Shown here: in pieces, positions 1 to 7,516 of the stretch
Layout of the letters: each line of letters begins with the position of its first letter
How positions within the stretch are numbered: the stretch's first letter is position 1
NCBI GenBank assembly: GCA_964647905.1
Contig: CAZYJR010000033.1
Location: forward strand, 1 to 45,845
DNA length: 45,845 nucleotides
Origin: CAZYJR01 sp964647905
GTDB lineage: Bacteria; Desulfobacterota; DSM-4660; Desulfatiglandales; HGW-15
Direction of reading: 5' to 3'
Position numbers and translations under genes: made by a program
Notes under the pieces: generated by a model
Told to the model about the DNA's origin: nothing
Databases searched by the model: none
What the model saw: the letters and a program-made list of their open reading frames with translations, nothing else

Positions 1-67
1 ATTGCCGGGCCGAAACGCGGCGGATGCCTCAAAAAGCCCTCGGCGAATAAACTAGATTATATGAAAC

Positions 68-132
68 GGGCTACTCCCCGGGTGTGATATAATACCCGTA
101 GAGGAAACCTCAAGATAGAGGAGGAGTAGCCC
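68..132 (+). promoter_or_regulatory. transposase promoter inside a nested hairpin that covers the ribosome binding site
   Basis: An extended -10 box (TGATATAAT, TATAAT at 88-93) lies 40 bp before the start codon; no good -35 is visible. The 10-bp arm gggctactcc (68-77) is exactly complementary to ggagtagccc (123-132), which contains the Shine-Dalgarno sequence and touches the ATG. Smaller arms nest inside (79-83 with 94-98; 108-111 with 118-121). A transcript started at this promoter lacks the left arm and leaves the ribosome site free. A transcript reading in from outside would pair both arms and hide it. Confidence 0.55.
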
Positions 133-1203
133 ATGAAGAAGGTAGCGTATGTTGGTATCGACTACCACCAGAATTCGCTTTCGATGGCTGGTGTGCTCGA
201 AGGGCAGAAAGATGTTCATGAGACGATCCGGTTGGTGAACGAGGATAAGGCGATAAGGAAGTTTTTGAAGAGGTATTCCCAGAAATTTGAGATTCGAGCG
301 TGCTACGAGGCCTCGAGCTGCGGCTACGTCTTTCAGAGGAAGATGAAAGCTTGGGGATATCATTGCGATGTAATTGCCCCCTCGCTAATTCCGAAGAAAG
401 CGGGAAACCGACGAAAGAATGACTTTCGGGACGCAATCGACCTGGCGATAAACCATGCTGGCGAGCGGCTCAGCATCGTGCATCCGCCCACGGAAGAAGA
501 GGAAGGTGTCCGGACCCTGGTGCGTTGCCGGATGGCCTTCAAGGATCATGCGAAACGGGTGAAGTTGCAAATCAACTCTCTTTTGCTGGGGCAAGGGGTG
601 AAGTACGCTCGTGGTGGCAAATGGACAATGAAGCATCGTAAATGGCTGTCTGCTCAACAACTACCGAATGAACAGCTGCAGCACGTCTTGGAGGCGCACA
701 TTCAGCACCTGAATTACTTGGAAGAACAGGTAGAGGATTTTGATGAACAGATCAAAGAGGTTGCCTGTTCAGAGATTTATGAGCCCAGTGTAAAACAGCT
801 TCGAGCATTCAGGGGCATTGGTACCTTGGCTGCGATGCTCCTGATTACGGAAATTACGGATTTTCGACGGTTTCCAAGTCCGACCGGCTTGATGGCATAC
901 CTTGGACTCATTCCTTCCGAGGACAGTTCGGGAGATACTAGATGTCGCACACAACTGATCGAGGCTGCTCAGCACTACGTACGGTCACCGAAAATCACGA
1001 AAAATATGGAACTGAACGTGCTTCAGGTCAATAGCCAAACAGCAAGTGCAGCAATCAAGTGCATGGAGCGCCTTCACAAGAGGTTCTGTGCTCTCACAAT
1101 GCGAGGAAAACTTCGTCCGGTTGCGATCACGGCGATCGCTAGGGAGCTGGTCGGATTCCTCTGGGCTGTCATGCAACCACAGGTGGCAATGGCCTCCGAG
1201 TAA
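133..1203 (+). CDS. IS110/IS1111-family transposase, probably defective
   Basis: A 356-aa DEDD-type transposase (bridge/seek RNA-guided recombinase family). The N-terminal RuvC-like domain shows GIDYHQ near residue 9, a YEAS motif near 58 and NDFRDAIDL near 95, consistent with the acidic tetrad. The C-terminal Tnp_20 domain begins near LRAFRGIGTLAA (about residue 223) and retains GLIPSEDSSG. In family members I remember, that motif is followed by roughly a dozen residues including a GxITKxGN block; here SSGD runs straight into TRCRTQLIEAA, so an in-frame deletion of about 13 codons near 935 is likely. The recombinase serine lies in this domain, so activity is doubtful. The start follows a GAGGAG ribosome site. 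Confidence 0.88.
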   Translation: MKKVAYVGIDYHQNSLSMAGVLEGQKDVHETIRLVNEDKAIRKFLKRYSQKFEIRACYEASSCGYVFQRKMKAWGYHCDVIAPSLIPKKAGNRRKNDFRDAIDLAINHAGERLSIVHPPTEEEEGVRTLVRCRMAFKDHAKRVKLQINSLLLGQGVKYARGGKWTMKHRKWLSAQQLPNEQLQHVLEAHIQHLNYLEEQVEDFDEQIKEVACSEIYEPSVKQLRAFRGIGTLAAMLLITEITDFRRFPSPTGLMAYLGLIPSEDSSGDTRCRTQLIEAAQHYVRSPKITKNMELNVLQVNSQTASAAIKCMERLHKRFCALTMRGKLRPVAITAIARELVGFLWAVMQPQVAMASE

Positions 1204-1579
1204 CGAACAATATTCGAGATTACAGTAAGGTATAACATACAAGGAGAGCGTATTCACTTTTCTGCAATGATGCCCGGGGCACGCCAGGAGACACTCGGGG
1301 ACACTATGCTGACAAGCCCTGCTTGACTCACGCTCACTAGATCGAGTGTACTCCGGACGGATCCAAAATAATGATGGTAACCAACCCACGAATAGCAGTT
1401 TGAATCAGCGTTAACGCCCCTGGCTCATTTGCAGATAGCAGCATTTTCATGGCAACTAAATGATAAGGTTGTTGCTTTTGGGGCTTGCCTCCGACGAGCT
1501 CCATAAGGGCCCATTCTCGGCAAGCCCCAAAAGCAACGACTACCTTGATGGAGGTTTATGAAATTTTTTACTTGACACG
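1204..1579 (+). ncRNA. candidate seek/bridge RNA region in the 3' end of the IS1111-type element
   Basis: This 376-bp stretch has no convincing ORF. Its main structure is a perfect 19-bp inverted repeat, gttgcttttggggcttgcc at 1471-1489 and its complement at 1519-1537, extended by five more pairs (1465-1469 with 1542-1546), around a 29-nt loop. In IS1111-subgroup elements the guide RNA is known to come from the 3' non-coding end, so this is the expected place. The loop contains ttctcggc, also present in the right flank at 1614-1621, and ctcggcg occurs in the left flank at 40-46. Those matches are short and may be chance. RNA ends cannot be set from sequence alone. Confidence 0.45.
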
Positions 1580-1629
1580 GCCCGTTTCATAGCAGTGCCC
1601 ATCCACAAATGAGTTCTCGGCGCTAGCGA

Positions 1630-1770
1630 GTTTCCAGGGCAGAAATGAGCAATTTCTTCCAAGGTCAAGGAGATCACGGGGTTGGGAGGAGGCGTACTGG
1701 AGTACGTCGCACGACCAACCCCGCAGATCGACGCCGAGATTGGGAGAAAGGGCCATTTCTGGACGGAAAC
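1630..1770. repeat. palindromic MITE-like or REP-like repeat
   Basis: A 141-bp imperfect palindrome. The outer arms are 1630-1647 (gtttccagggcagaaatg) and 1754-1770. Inner arms 1672-1685 (gatcacggggttgg) and 1715-1729 pair, and gtac at 1694-1697 pairs with gtac at 1702-1705 in the centre. It has no ORF of its own and ends four bases from the stop codon of the VWA gene. A non-autonomous mobile repeat is the likeliest explanation; it could also stop transcription leaving the minus-strand operon. Confidence 0.6.
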
Positions 1771-1773
1771 AAA

Positions 1774-2970
1774 CTATCGAGCCATCACCCGGGAGAGCAT
1801 GCCCCCAACCCTGCGGAGGCTCTCCAGGCTGTCGGCCGGCAGGAGGTGGTCCACATAGGGAAGCGCCGCTCTCATCCCCTTGCATACGGGCTGGAAATCC
1901 GGATCCCCGGCCAGGGGATTCAACCATATGATCCGGTGGGCCTTGCGGCTGAGAGCGGCCATTTCCCGGCGCAGCATGTCTTTGGCCCCGAGGTCCCAAC
2001 CGTCGCTGAGGATAAGGACCACTGTGCGCCGGTTCACCATCCGTCCGGATTCGGCCTGATTGAACTCATGAAGAGAGAACCCGATCCTGGTCCCGCCCGA
2101 CCACTCGGGGAACTCGCGGGCCATGCGCTCCAGCGCCTTTTCCACCGGGAGGTGTCTGACCAGCCATGTGACCGGGGCCAATGTGGTCGAGAAGACGAAT
2201 ACCTCGGCCCTGGATCCCACCCCTCGAAGGCCCAAGAGAAACGGGATGACGAATCGGGCGTAGCGGTCCATGGACCCGCTCACGTCGGCCAGGATCACGA
2301 GCCGCTTGAGACGCCGTTTTCGATCTCGATGGAACAGCTTGAAGGGCCATCCCTCGGTCTTGAGGCTCTCCCGCATGGTCCGAGCGAAGTCCAAGTCCGC
2401 CGGACGCCGGCTCCTCTTCCTGCGCCTCGAGGGCTCCGGCTTGAAGAGCTCGGCAATGCGCTTTACCACCAGCTCGGCGGTCTTTAGTTCCTTGGAATCG
2501 AGCCGGCCCAGGTCTTTCGTTTCGACCACGGATACGGGGCTGTAAACGCCCCCTTCCCACCGCTCCTTCTCCCGGTCTCCCTCCCCCTCCTCACGAACAG
2601 TCCGGTGGGCCTCCCGTGTCTGCTCCCGGTCCGATCCGGATTCCCTGAGTTTCTCGGGAGGCTCCTGCCCCCTGGAGGGGCCTTGATCCTCTTCCCGCCC
2701 GGCCCTATCCCAGAACTCCCCGAAGAGCGCCGGGAACTGCCCCCACTCCATATCGTTGGCGGTCAGGTTCGCCCTGAGCACGGTGAAAAAGTCGGACCGG
2801 TTCTCCAGATCGATCTCTCTCAGGGAGATCAAGGAGTCCTGTATCCCGGTGGGGAAGACCCTGAACCCTCTTCTCCTGAGAAAGTCCCCGAAAGCCGTCA
2901 CCTCGGCGGCCAGACCCTGAGTGGGCGAATGCGCGCCTAGCCCGCTCTCTCTTGCAATTACCGTGGACAT
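1774..2970 (-). CDS. VWA-domain protein, CoxE-like
   Basis: A 398-aa cytoplasmic protein of the CoxE/VWA family. A charged, arginine- and glutamate-rich middle section is followed by a von Willebrand A domain with the MIDAS motif DVSGSM, then SGGTRIG and LILSDGWDLG. CoxE-type proteins pair with a MoxR ATPase (CoxD) and help mature the active site of molybdenum CO dehydrogenase. Here the MoxR gene is directly upstream and overlaps by 13 bp. The ATG at 2970 is chosen because the longer open frame only reads through the moxR 3' end. As the last gene of the operon, it probably assists the Hcr-like enzyme encoded at the other end; that client is inference. Confidence 0.9.
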   Translation of the reverse strand: MSTVIARESGLGAHSPTQGLAAEVTAFGDFLRRRGFRVFPTGIQDSLISLREIDLENRSDFFTVLRANLTANDMEWGQFPALFGEFWDRAGREEDQGPSRGQEPPEKLRESGSDREQTREAHRTVREEGEGDREKERWEGGVYSPVSVVETKDLGRLDSKELKTAELVVKRIAELFKPEPSRRRKRSRRPADLDFARTMRESLKTEGWPFKLFHRDRKRRLKRLVILADVSGSMDRYARFVIPFLLGLRGVGSRAEVFVFSTTLAPVTWLVRHLPVEKALERMAREFPEWSGGTRIGFSLHEFNQAESGRMVNRRTVVLILSDGWDLGAKDMLRREMAALSRKAHRIIWLNPLAGDPDFQPVCKGMRAALPYVDHLLPADSLESLRRVGGMLSRVMAR

Positions 2971-3848
2971 GGATTCGCTTCCAGGCTCTCTTCCTTGAAC
3001 CTGCGGATGTCTTCCTGGTACTTGAGGAGGCAGCCAAGGGTGTCGTTGACCACGGCCTCGTCCAGGTGGTTCACATGCATGGCCATGAGGGCTCGGGCCC
3101 AGTCCAGGGTCTCTGCGACGCCCGGTCTCTTGAGTAAGTCCAGGGTTCGTATGCGCTGCATGAAGCCCGTGATCTGTTCGGCAAAACCGCTCTCGATCCC
3201 CGGCACCTTGGTGGTAACGATCCGGTACTCCTTTTCGAATGAAGGATATTCGATCCAATGATACAGGCAGCGCCTCTTCAAGGCGTCGTGTACATCCCGG
3301 GTCCTGTTGGAGGTGACCACCACCATGGGACGCTCCTTCGCCCGCATGGTTCCGATCTCTGGGATGGTGATCTGGAAGTCGGCCAGCACCTCCAGGAGAA
3401 ATGCCTCGAACTCCTCGTCCGCACGATCGATCTCATCGATCAACAGGACCGGGAGATGGCCGTCCGAGCGCAGGATGGCCTCGAGCAGGGGCCTTCGAAT
3501 CAGGAATTTTGAGCTGTAGAGCGTCTTTTCCAGCTCCTCGGTGTCTATCTCATCCCTCTCCTTCATCCTTATATGGAGCAGCTGCTTGGGATAGTTCCAC
3601 TCATAGAGCGAGGTGGAGGCGTCCAGCCCTTCATAGCACTGGAGTCGAATAAGGTCCGTCTCGAAGAGGCGCGCCAAGACGACTGCCACCTCGGTCTTCC
3701 CGACACCGGGCTCCCCTTCCAGGAAGATGGGCTTCTGGAGGCGCTGGGCCAGGAATACGACCGTCGCCAGCGAACGGTCCGCAATGTATCCGGCCGCCTC
3801 CAACTCCTCCATTGCTTGTTCAATACTCTCGAAATCCGGTTTCAGCAT
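2958..3848 (-). CDS. MoxR-family AAA+ ATPase, CoxD-like
   Basis: A 296-aa AAA+ ATPase of the MoxR branch with Walker A GEPGVGKTE (about residues 44-52), Walker B LLIDEIDRADEE and sensor 1 VVTSNRTRD. MoxR proteins act as chaperone-like remodelers with a VWA partner, here the overlapping downstream gene. In cox clusters the equivalent pair (CoxD/CoxE) is needed to sulfurate and metallate the molybdenum-copper centre. Finding it in an operon with a molybdenum hydroxylase supports the same type of maturation role. The start MLKPDFESIEQ sits just after a short GC-rich hairpin in the leader, with CAGGG about four bases before the ATG. Confidence 0.92.
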   Translation of the reverse strand: MLKPDFESIEQAMEELEAAGYIADRSLATVVFLAQRLQKPIFLEGEPGVGKTEVAVVLARLFETDLIRLQCYEGLDASTSLYEWNYPKQLLHIRMKERDEIDTEELEKTLYSSKFLIRRPLLEAILRSDGHLPVLLIDEIDRADEEFEAFLLEVLADFQITIPEIGTMRAKERPMVVVTSNRTRDVHDALKRRCLYHWIEYPSFEKEYRIVTTKVPGIESGFAEQITGFMQRIRTLDLLKRPGVAETLDWARALMAMHVNHLDEAVVNDTLGCLLKYQEDIRRFKEESLEANPCPR

Positions 3849-3862
3849 CCCTGTCGCTTCAA

Positions 3863-3888
3863 AGGCGGCCGGATTGATCCGGCCGCCT
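3863..3888 (-). terminator. GC-rich hairpin between liv and moxR genes
   Basis: A perfect 11-bp stem, aggcggccgga (3863-3873) with tccggccgcct (3878-3888) and a four-base loop, lies 15 bp before the moxR start. On the minus strand only three T residues follow, so it is a weak terminator at best. An attenuator or an mRNA-stabilising structure that tunes moxR/VWA expression below the transporter genes is equally possible. Confidence 0.45.
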
Positions 3889-3954
3889 CATCAAGGAAAA
3901 AAGGGGCTTCATACCCCGATGTCTTCCATCGCATCACGGAGACAGTATCTATGA

Positions 3955-4092
3955 TTACGGCGCCATTTTCAACTCCTCCATGAATTCCTTCAGGAATCGG
4001 TCCTCATCCTCCCAGTGGGAGCCGAAGCGCTGACTAAAGAATCCCTCCACCGCAAGAATTACTTTGTCCTTCAGCACACTGTCCGACGTCAT
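3955..4092 (-). CDS. small ORF, 45 aa, unknown
   Basis: An open frame of 45 codons begins MTSDSVLKDK and ends EELKMAP. It follows livF by 46 bp on the same strand, with GAAAGG nine bases before the ATG. The product would be acidic and rich in aromatic residues (FFSQRF, HWEDED), predicted helical, with no signal or membrane segment. I do not recognise a family. Position inside the operon and codon use like the neighbours favour a real gene, but it may be only a leader between liv and moxR. Confidence 0.4.
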   Translation of the reverse strand: MTSDSVLKDKVILAVEGFFSQRFGSHWEDEDRFLKEFMEELKMAP

Positions 4093-4138
4093 GGCTTCAT
4101 GCCTTTCGCTCACTGCAATCCCGCACGAGCCCTCCCTC

Positions 4139-4843
4139 CTAAAGCCCCAGATAAGCCTTGCGGATCTCTTCGTCCTGCAGGAGCTCACGGCCCGGCCCTT
4201 CGCGGGCGATCCTTCCCGTTTCCAGCACGTACGCCCTCTTTGCGAGCTCCAGGGCGTGTTGGGCGTTCTGCTCCACCAACAGGATGGAAATACCTTCCCC
4301 CTGAATCTCCGCGATGGTCCGGAAGACCTCGTCCACAAGCAGGGGTGCGAGCCCCTGGCTTGGCTCATCCAGCATCAGGAGCTTCGGCTTGGACATGAGC
4401 GCCCGTCCTATGGCGACCATCTGCTGCTCTCCTCCTGACAGGGTATGGGCCTTTTGCCGGCATCTTCGCTCGAGCACGGGAAACAGCCGGTATACCCACA
4501 GGAGGCTCCGGTCGCGATCCTTGCGCGCGTGGCGCGTATAGGCGCCCAACTCCAGATTTTCCATTACCGACATGTGAGGAAAGAGGTGCCGTTGCTCGGG
4601 GACCATGCACAAACCCCTGGCGACCACCTCCTCCGGCCCCAGCTTCAGGATGGACTCGCCCTGAAACCGGACATCCCCCCGGGAAAGCCGGATCAAGCCT
4701 TGGGCCGCTCGAATGGCAGAAGTCTTTCCCGCGCCGTTGGACCCGAGCAGGGTCACCACCTCCCCCTCCCGGACCTCGAAGGATATGCCCGAGAGCGCTC
4801 GAACAAGGCCGTAGGAGACATGGACGTCTGAAAGCTCTAGCAT
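4139..4843 (-). CDS. livF: branched-chain-type ABC transporter ATPase LivF
   Basis: A 234-aa ABC ATPase with Walker A GSNGAGKT (about residues 34-41), signature LSGGEQQ, Walker B LLMLDEPS and an H-loop region following LLVEQNA. Length and the LVEQNAQHAL motif are typical of LivF, the second ATPase of hydrophobic amino-acid/amide importers (HAAT family). It completes a full K-H-M-G-F set in canonical order. Such transporters also carry aromatic acids such as benzoate and 4-hydroxybenzoate derivatives, which fits the ligase and Hcr-like genes in this operon better than amino-acid uptake; that substrate is inference. Confidence 0.93.
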   Translation of the reverse strand: MLELSDVHVSYGLVRALSGISFEVREGEVVTLLGSNGAGKTSAIRAAQGLIRLSRGDVRFQGESILKLGPEEVVARGLCMVPEQRHLFPHMSVMENLELGAYTRHARKDRDRSLLWVYRLFPVLERRCRQKAHTLSGGEQQMVAIGRALMSKPKLLMLDEPSQGLAPLLVDEVFRTIAEIQGEGISILLVEQNAQHALELAKRAYVLETGRIAREGPGRELLQDEEIRKAYLGL

Positions 4844-4901
4844 GAAAGTCTTCTCCCCGCTGGGGCCGCCTCCAGGGCGATGGAGATCGTTCTCCCGTCC
4901 A

Positions 4902-5645
4902 TCAAGCGGATTCGCTCATCCGGAACCTCCCCAAATAGGCCTCGACCACGCCGGGGTTCCGGACCACTTCTCGAGGAGTGCCCTCGGCTATCCGGACTCC
5001 GTAGTTGAGCACCATCACCCTGTCGCAAAGCTCCATCACGGCCCTGAGGACGTGCTCGATCATGAGGACGGTGACCCCGGCTTCCCGGATTCGCCGGATG
5101 GTCTTCATTGTCTGGAGCATCTCGGTGGGAGTGAGACCGGAGATGACCTCGTCCAACAGAAGTATCTCGGGGGAAGTCCCCAGGGCCCTTGCGATCTCCA
5201 GATGCTTCTTCTCGACCAGGGTGAGGGCCTCCGCCTGCCTCTCATGTTTTCCCTCCAGACCCACGAAGTCCAGGAGCTCCCTGGCCGTCCTTACTCCCTC
5301 GGGGCTTGTGGGCGGCGAAGACCTCCCGAAGTAGAGGCCGATGAGCACATTCTCCAGGGCCGTCAGGGAATTGAAGGGGCAGACCTGCTGGTAGGTGCGG
5401 GCAATGCCCATCTTGCAGACGGTTGCAACCCCCAAACCGGTTACATCGCGCCCCTTGAAATGGACCGAGCCTCGGCTGGGCGCAATGGCCCCTGAAATGA
5501 TGTTGAAAAGGGTGGTCTTGCCCGCCCCGTTCGGACCTATGACTCCGAGGATCTCTCCATGGCGGACCGACAGGTTTACGTCTCTCAGAGCTTCGAGTCC
5601 GCCGAACTGCTTGTAGATCTTCCTGCATTCAAGCGGGTGCATCAT
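4902..5645 (-). CDS. livG: branched-chain-type ABC transporter ATPase LivG
   Basis: A 247-aa ABC ATPase with Walker A GPNGAGKTT (about residues 37-45) and Walker B LLLLDEVISGL. Its signature region reads LTLVEKKHLEIARAL rather than LSGGQ or LSYGQ. A sub-branch of LivG proteins carries such LTL-type signatures, so this is atypical but not a defect. MIEHVLRAVMELCDRV in the H-loop region and the C-terminal YLG are LivG-like. The start overlaps the end of livM by 17 bp, showing translational coupling. The partner ATPase is LivF, 58 bp downstream. Confidence 0.93.
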   Translation of the reverse strand: MMHPLECRKIYKQFGGLEALRDVNLSVRHGEILGVIGPNGAGKTTLFNIISGAIAPSRGSVHFKGRDVTGLGVATVCKMGIARTYQQVCPFNSLTALENVLIGLYFGRSSPPTSPEGVRTARELLDFVGLEGKHERQAEALTLVEKKHLEIARALGTSPEILLLDEVISGLTPTEMLQTMKTIRRIREAGVTVLMIEHVLRAVMELCDRVMVLNYGVRIAEGTPREVVRNPGVVEAYLGRFRMSESA

Positions 5646-6630
5646 GGTCCTTCCGCGCGGCCGGGGAGGGCTCGGCGAGATAGGTGATCTCTTCTCCCAG
5701 CCCCAGCCTCTCCATAAGAGGCCGAATCCAGCGGGTGCGGACGAGTCCGCCCGGCATGAACAAGCCCAGCAGGACCAGCACGGTCCCGTACATGGTCAGA
5801 TGGAAATAAGGGACCTCGGTCCAGATCATCTCTTGCACAAAGGTAATGAAGACCGCGCCGATAAAGGGCCCCACCATGATCCCCGTCCCGCCGAGAAGAG
5901 CCATCACTATGGGAGCGAGGGCTATCTCCAACCCGAATACCGACGGAGGGCTGATGTAACCGATGTACCAGACATACACCCCCCCGATCAAGCCGGCCGG
6001 GACAGAGCTGATGATCAAGGCCAGCCACTTGTAAAACGAGGTAGGCACCCCGAAGGCACGTGCCACCTCCTCGTGCTCCCGGATGCTGAAGAGGGCCAGC
6101 CCGAAACGGGAGCGGGCCACCCGGTAGCTTATGAACATGGTACCGATGGTTACGGCCAAGGCCAGGTAGTAGGAGGAGAGAGTATGATCCCCGGGCGGCG
6201 TGGAGATCCCGCCCGATCCGCCGGTCAGATCTCTCAAGTTATTGGTGACCACCTCCACCAGGCTGATCAATCCGAAAGTGGCCAGTGCGAAGTAGGCCCC
6301 CCGCAGGCGAAAGAGCGGATAACCCACGGCCGCGGCGAATAAAGCGGCTGCCGCGGCCGCCAATATCAGCGCCGGGGCCAGGTTCAGGCCCTGGTTGAGC
6401 GAGATGGCGGTGGCATACGCCCCCAACCCGAATGAAGTGGAATGTCCCAGGTTCATGTACCCGAGGTAGCCGCCCACGATGTCGTAGCTGAGGGCCAGGG
6501 TCAGCGAAACAGACAGGAAAAAGATCCAAATCATGGCATATTGATGGCCGATCAGAGGCAAGAGCAACAAGACCAAAAGCGCCGCTGCCGACACGCCCGC
6601 CAGGATCTTTTTGAGTGGAGCGCTGCTCAT
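5629..6630 (-). CDS. livM: branched-chain-type ABC transporter permease LivM
   Basis: A 333-aa polytopic membrane permease. Hydrophobic helices run from about residue 12 (AALLVLLLLPLIG) to about 300, and GYLGYMNLGHSTSFGLGAYA is the conserved LivM segment. The ATG at 6630 is chosen because it overlaps the livH stop as ATGA; a longer open frame upstream only reads through livH. It forms the transmembrane pore with LivH. The C-terminal tail ends in a short charged extension (SPAARKDHDAPA). Confidence 0.93.
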   Translation of the reverse strand: MSSAPLKKILAGVSAAALLVLLLLPLIGHQYAMIWIFFLSVSLTLALSYDIVGGYLGYMNLGHSTSFGLGAYATAISLNQGLNLAPALILAAAAAALFAAAVGYPLFRLRGAYFALATFGLISLVEVVTNNLRDLTGGSGGISTPPGDHTLSSYYLALAVTIGTMFISYRVARSRFGLALFSIREHEEVARAFGVPTSFYKWLALIISSVPAGLIGGVYVWYIGYISPPSVFGLEIALAPIVMALLGGTGIMVGPFIGAVFITFVQEMIWTEVPYFHLTMYGTVLVLLGLFMPGGLVRTRWIRPLMERLGLGEEITYLAEPSPAARKDHDAPA

Positions 6631-7499
6631 TCCTTTTTCCCGAACAGGCCCTCCGGCCTCAAGACCAGGATGACCAGGAGCAGAATAAAGGCGATTGTGG
6701 GAGACCATTCGCTGCCGAAATAAAAGGCCGTCAGGGACTCGCCGACTCCCAGGATCAACCCTCCCAAAACCGATCCGACCAGGCTTCCCAGTCCTCCGAG
6801 TACGACTATGCACATGTACTTGACGGACAAAGGGATGCCGATCACCGGGGTGACCGTGAAAAGGGTTACGTAGAAGACCCCTGCCGAGGCGGCCAGCGCC
6901 ACCCCCAGCCCGAAGGTGAGGGCGGACGTCCAAACGATGGGGATCCCTACCACTTTGGCCCCTTCCCTGGACTGCGTTATTCCGCGGATGCTCTTTCCGG
7001 TATAGGTCCGGTGAAGATAGATCTGGAGGGCCGAGGCCAGAATCATGATGAATAAGAGGATCAGGAGCCGCGTTGAGGATACGACCAGCCCGGCCCACTC
7101 GAAGGACGGGAGGGAGTAAGCGATTCCGGTGACCGGACGATCCCAGAAGTAGGCGGTGAGATCCTCGACTATCAGAGAGGCGCCCAGAGTGATCAGGATG
7201 GAGGCCACCAGCAGTTGATTGGGCGGTTTCTCGCTGATGGGACGGAGCAGAAGGAAATAGAAGCCGATCCCCACGACTATGAAGACCGGGATGACCGCCA
7301 GGGCGGAGACGAAGGGATTGATGCCGAACCCCACGAACAGCCCGTAGCTCAATAGTGAACCCAGCATCAGGAATTCCCCGTGCGCCAGGTTCAGCACCCG
7401 CAGCACTCCGAAGGTAATGGAAAGCCCGAAGGCGGCCAGCCCGTAAATACCTCCCAGCAGTATCCCGCCGACCAGAAGCTGGTAGAACTCTGAAGTCAC
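6627..7499 (-). CDS. livH: branched-chain-type ABC transporter permease LivH
   Basis: A 290-aa membrane permease with about eight hydrophobic segments. The N-terminal GGIYGLAAFGLSITFGVLRV plus NLAHGEFLML motifs and the central GGLGSLVGSVLGG motif are diagnostic for LivH. The gene lies 17 bp after livK and overlaps livM by four bases. It pairs with LivM in the inner membrane to import the ligand delivered by LivK. Nothing in it looks damaged. Confidence 0.94.
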   Translation of the reverse strand: MTSEFYQLLVGGILLGGIYGLAAFGLSITFGVLRVLNLAHGEFLMLGSLLSYGLFVGFGINPFVSALAVIPVFIVVGIGFYFLLLRPISEKPPNQLLVASILITLGASLIVEDLTAYFWDRPVTGIAYSLPSFEWAGLVVSSTRLLILLFIMILASALQIYLHRTYTGKSIRGITQSREGAKVVGIPIVWTSALTFGLGVALAASAGVFYVTLFTVTPVIGIPLSVKYMCIVVLGGLGSLVGSVLGGLILGVGESLTAFYFGSEWSPTIAFILLLVILVLRPEGLFGKKE

Positions 7500-7516
7500 C
7501 GCCTACTCCTTTTCGG

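Larger units (their letters stand above)
60..1591 (+). mobile_element. IS1111-type element (IS110 superfamily)
   Basis: A perfect 12-bp inverted repeat, tatgaaacgggc, lies at 60-71 and, inverted, at 1580-1591. It encloses an IS110-superfamily transposase gene and about 375 bp of non-coding DNA downstream of it. Short subterminal inverted repeats and a long 3' non-coding end are the hallmarks of the IS1111 subgroup, whereas the IS110 subgroup has its long non-coding end upstream. No target duplication is expected for this family and I see none. The true ends may lie a few bases outside the repeats. The transposase appears to carry an internal deletion (see its entry), so the copy may be immobile. 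Confidence 0.8.

Noticed and set aside
5000..5645. LivG considered defective because LSGGQ is absent
   Set aside because: LTL-type signatures occur in a branch of LivG proteins and all other ATPase motifs are intact.
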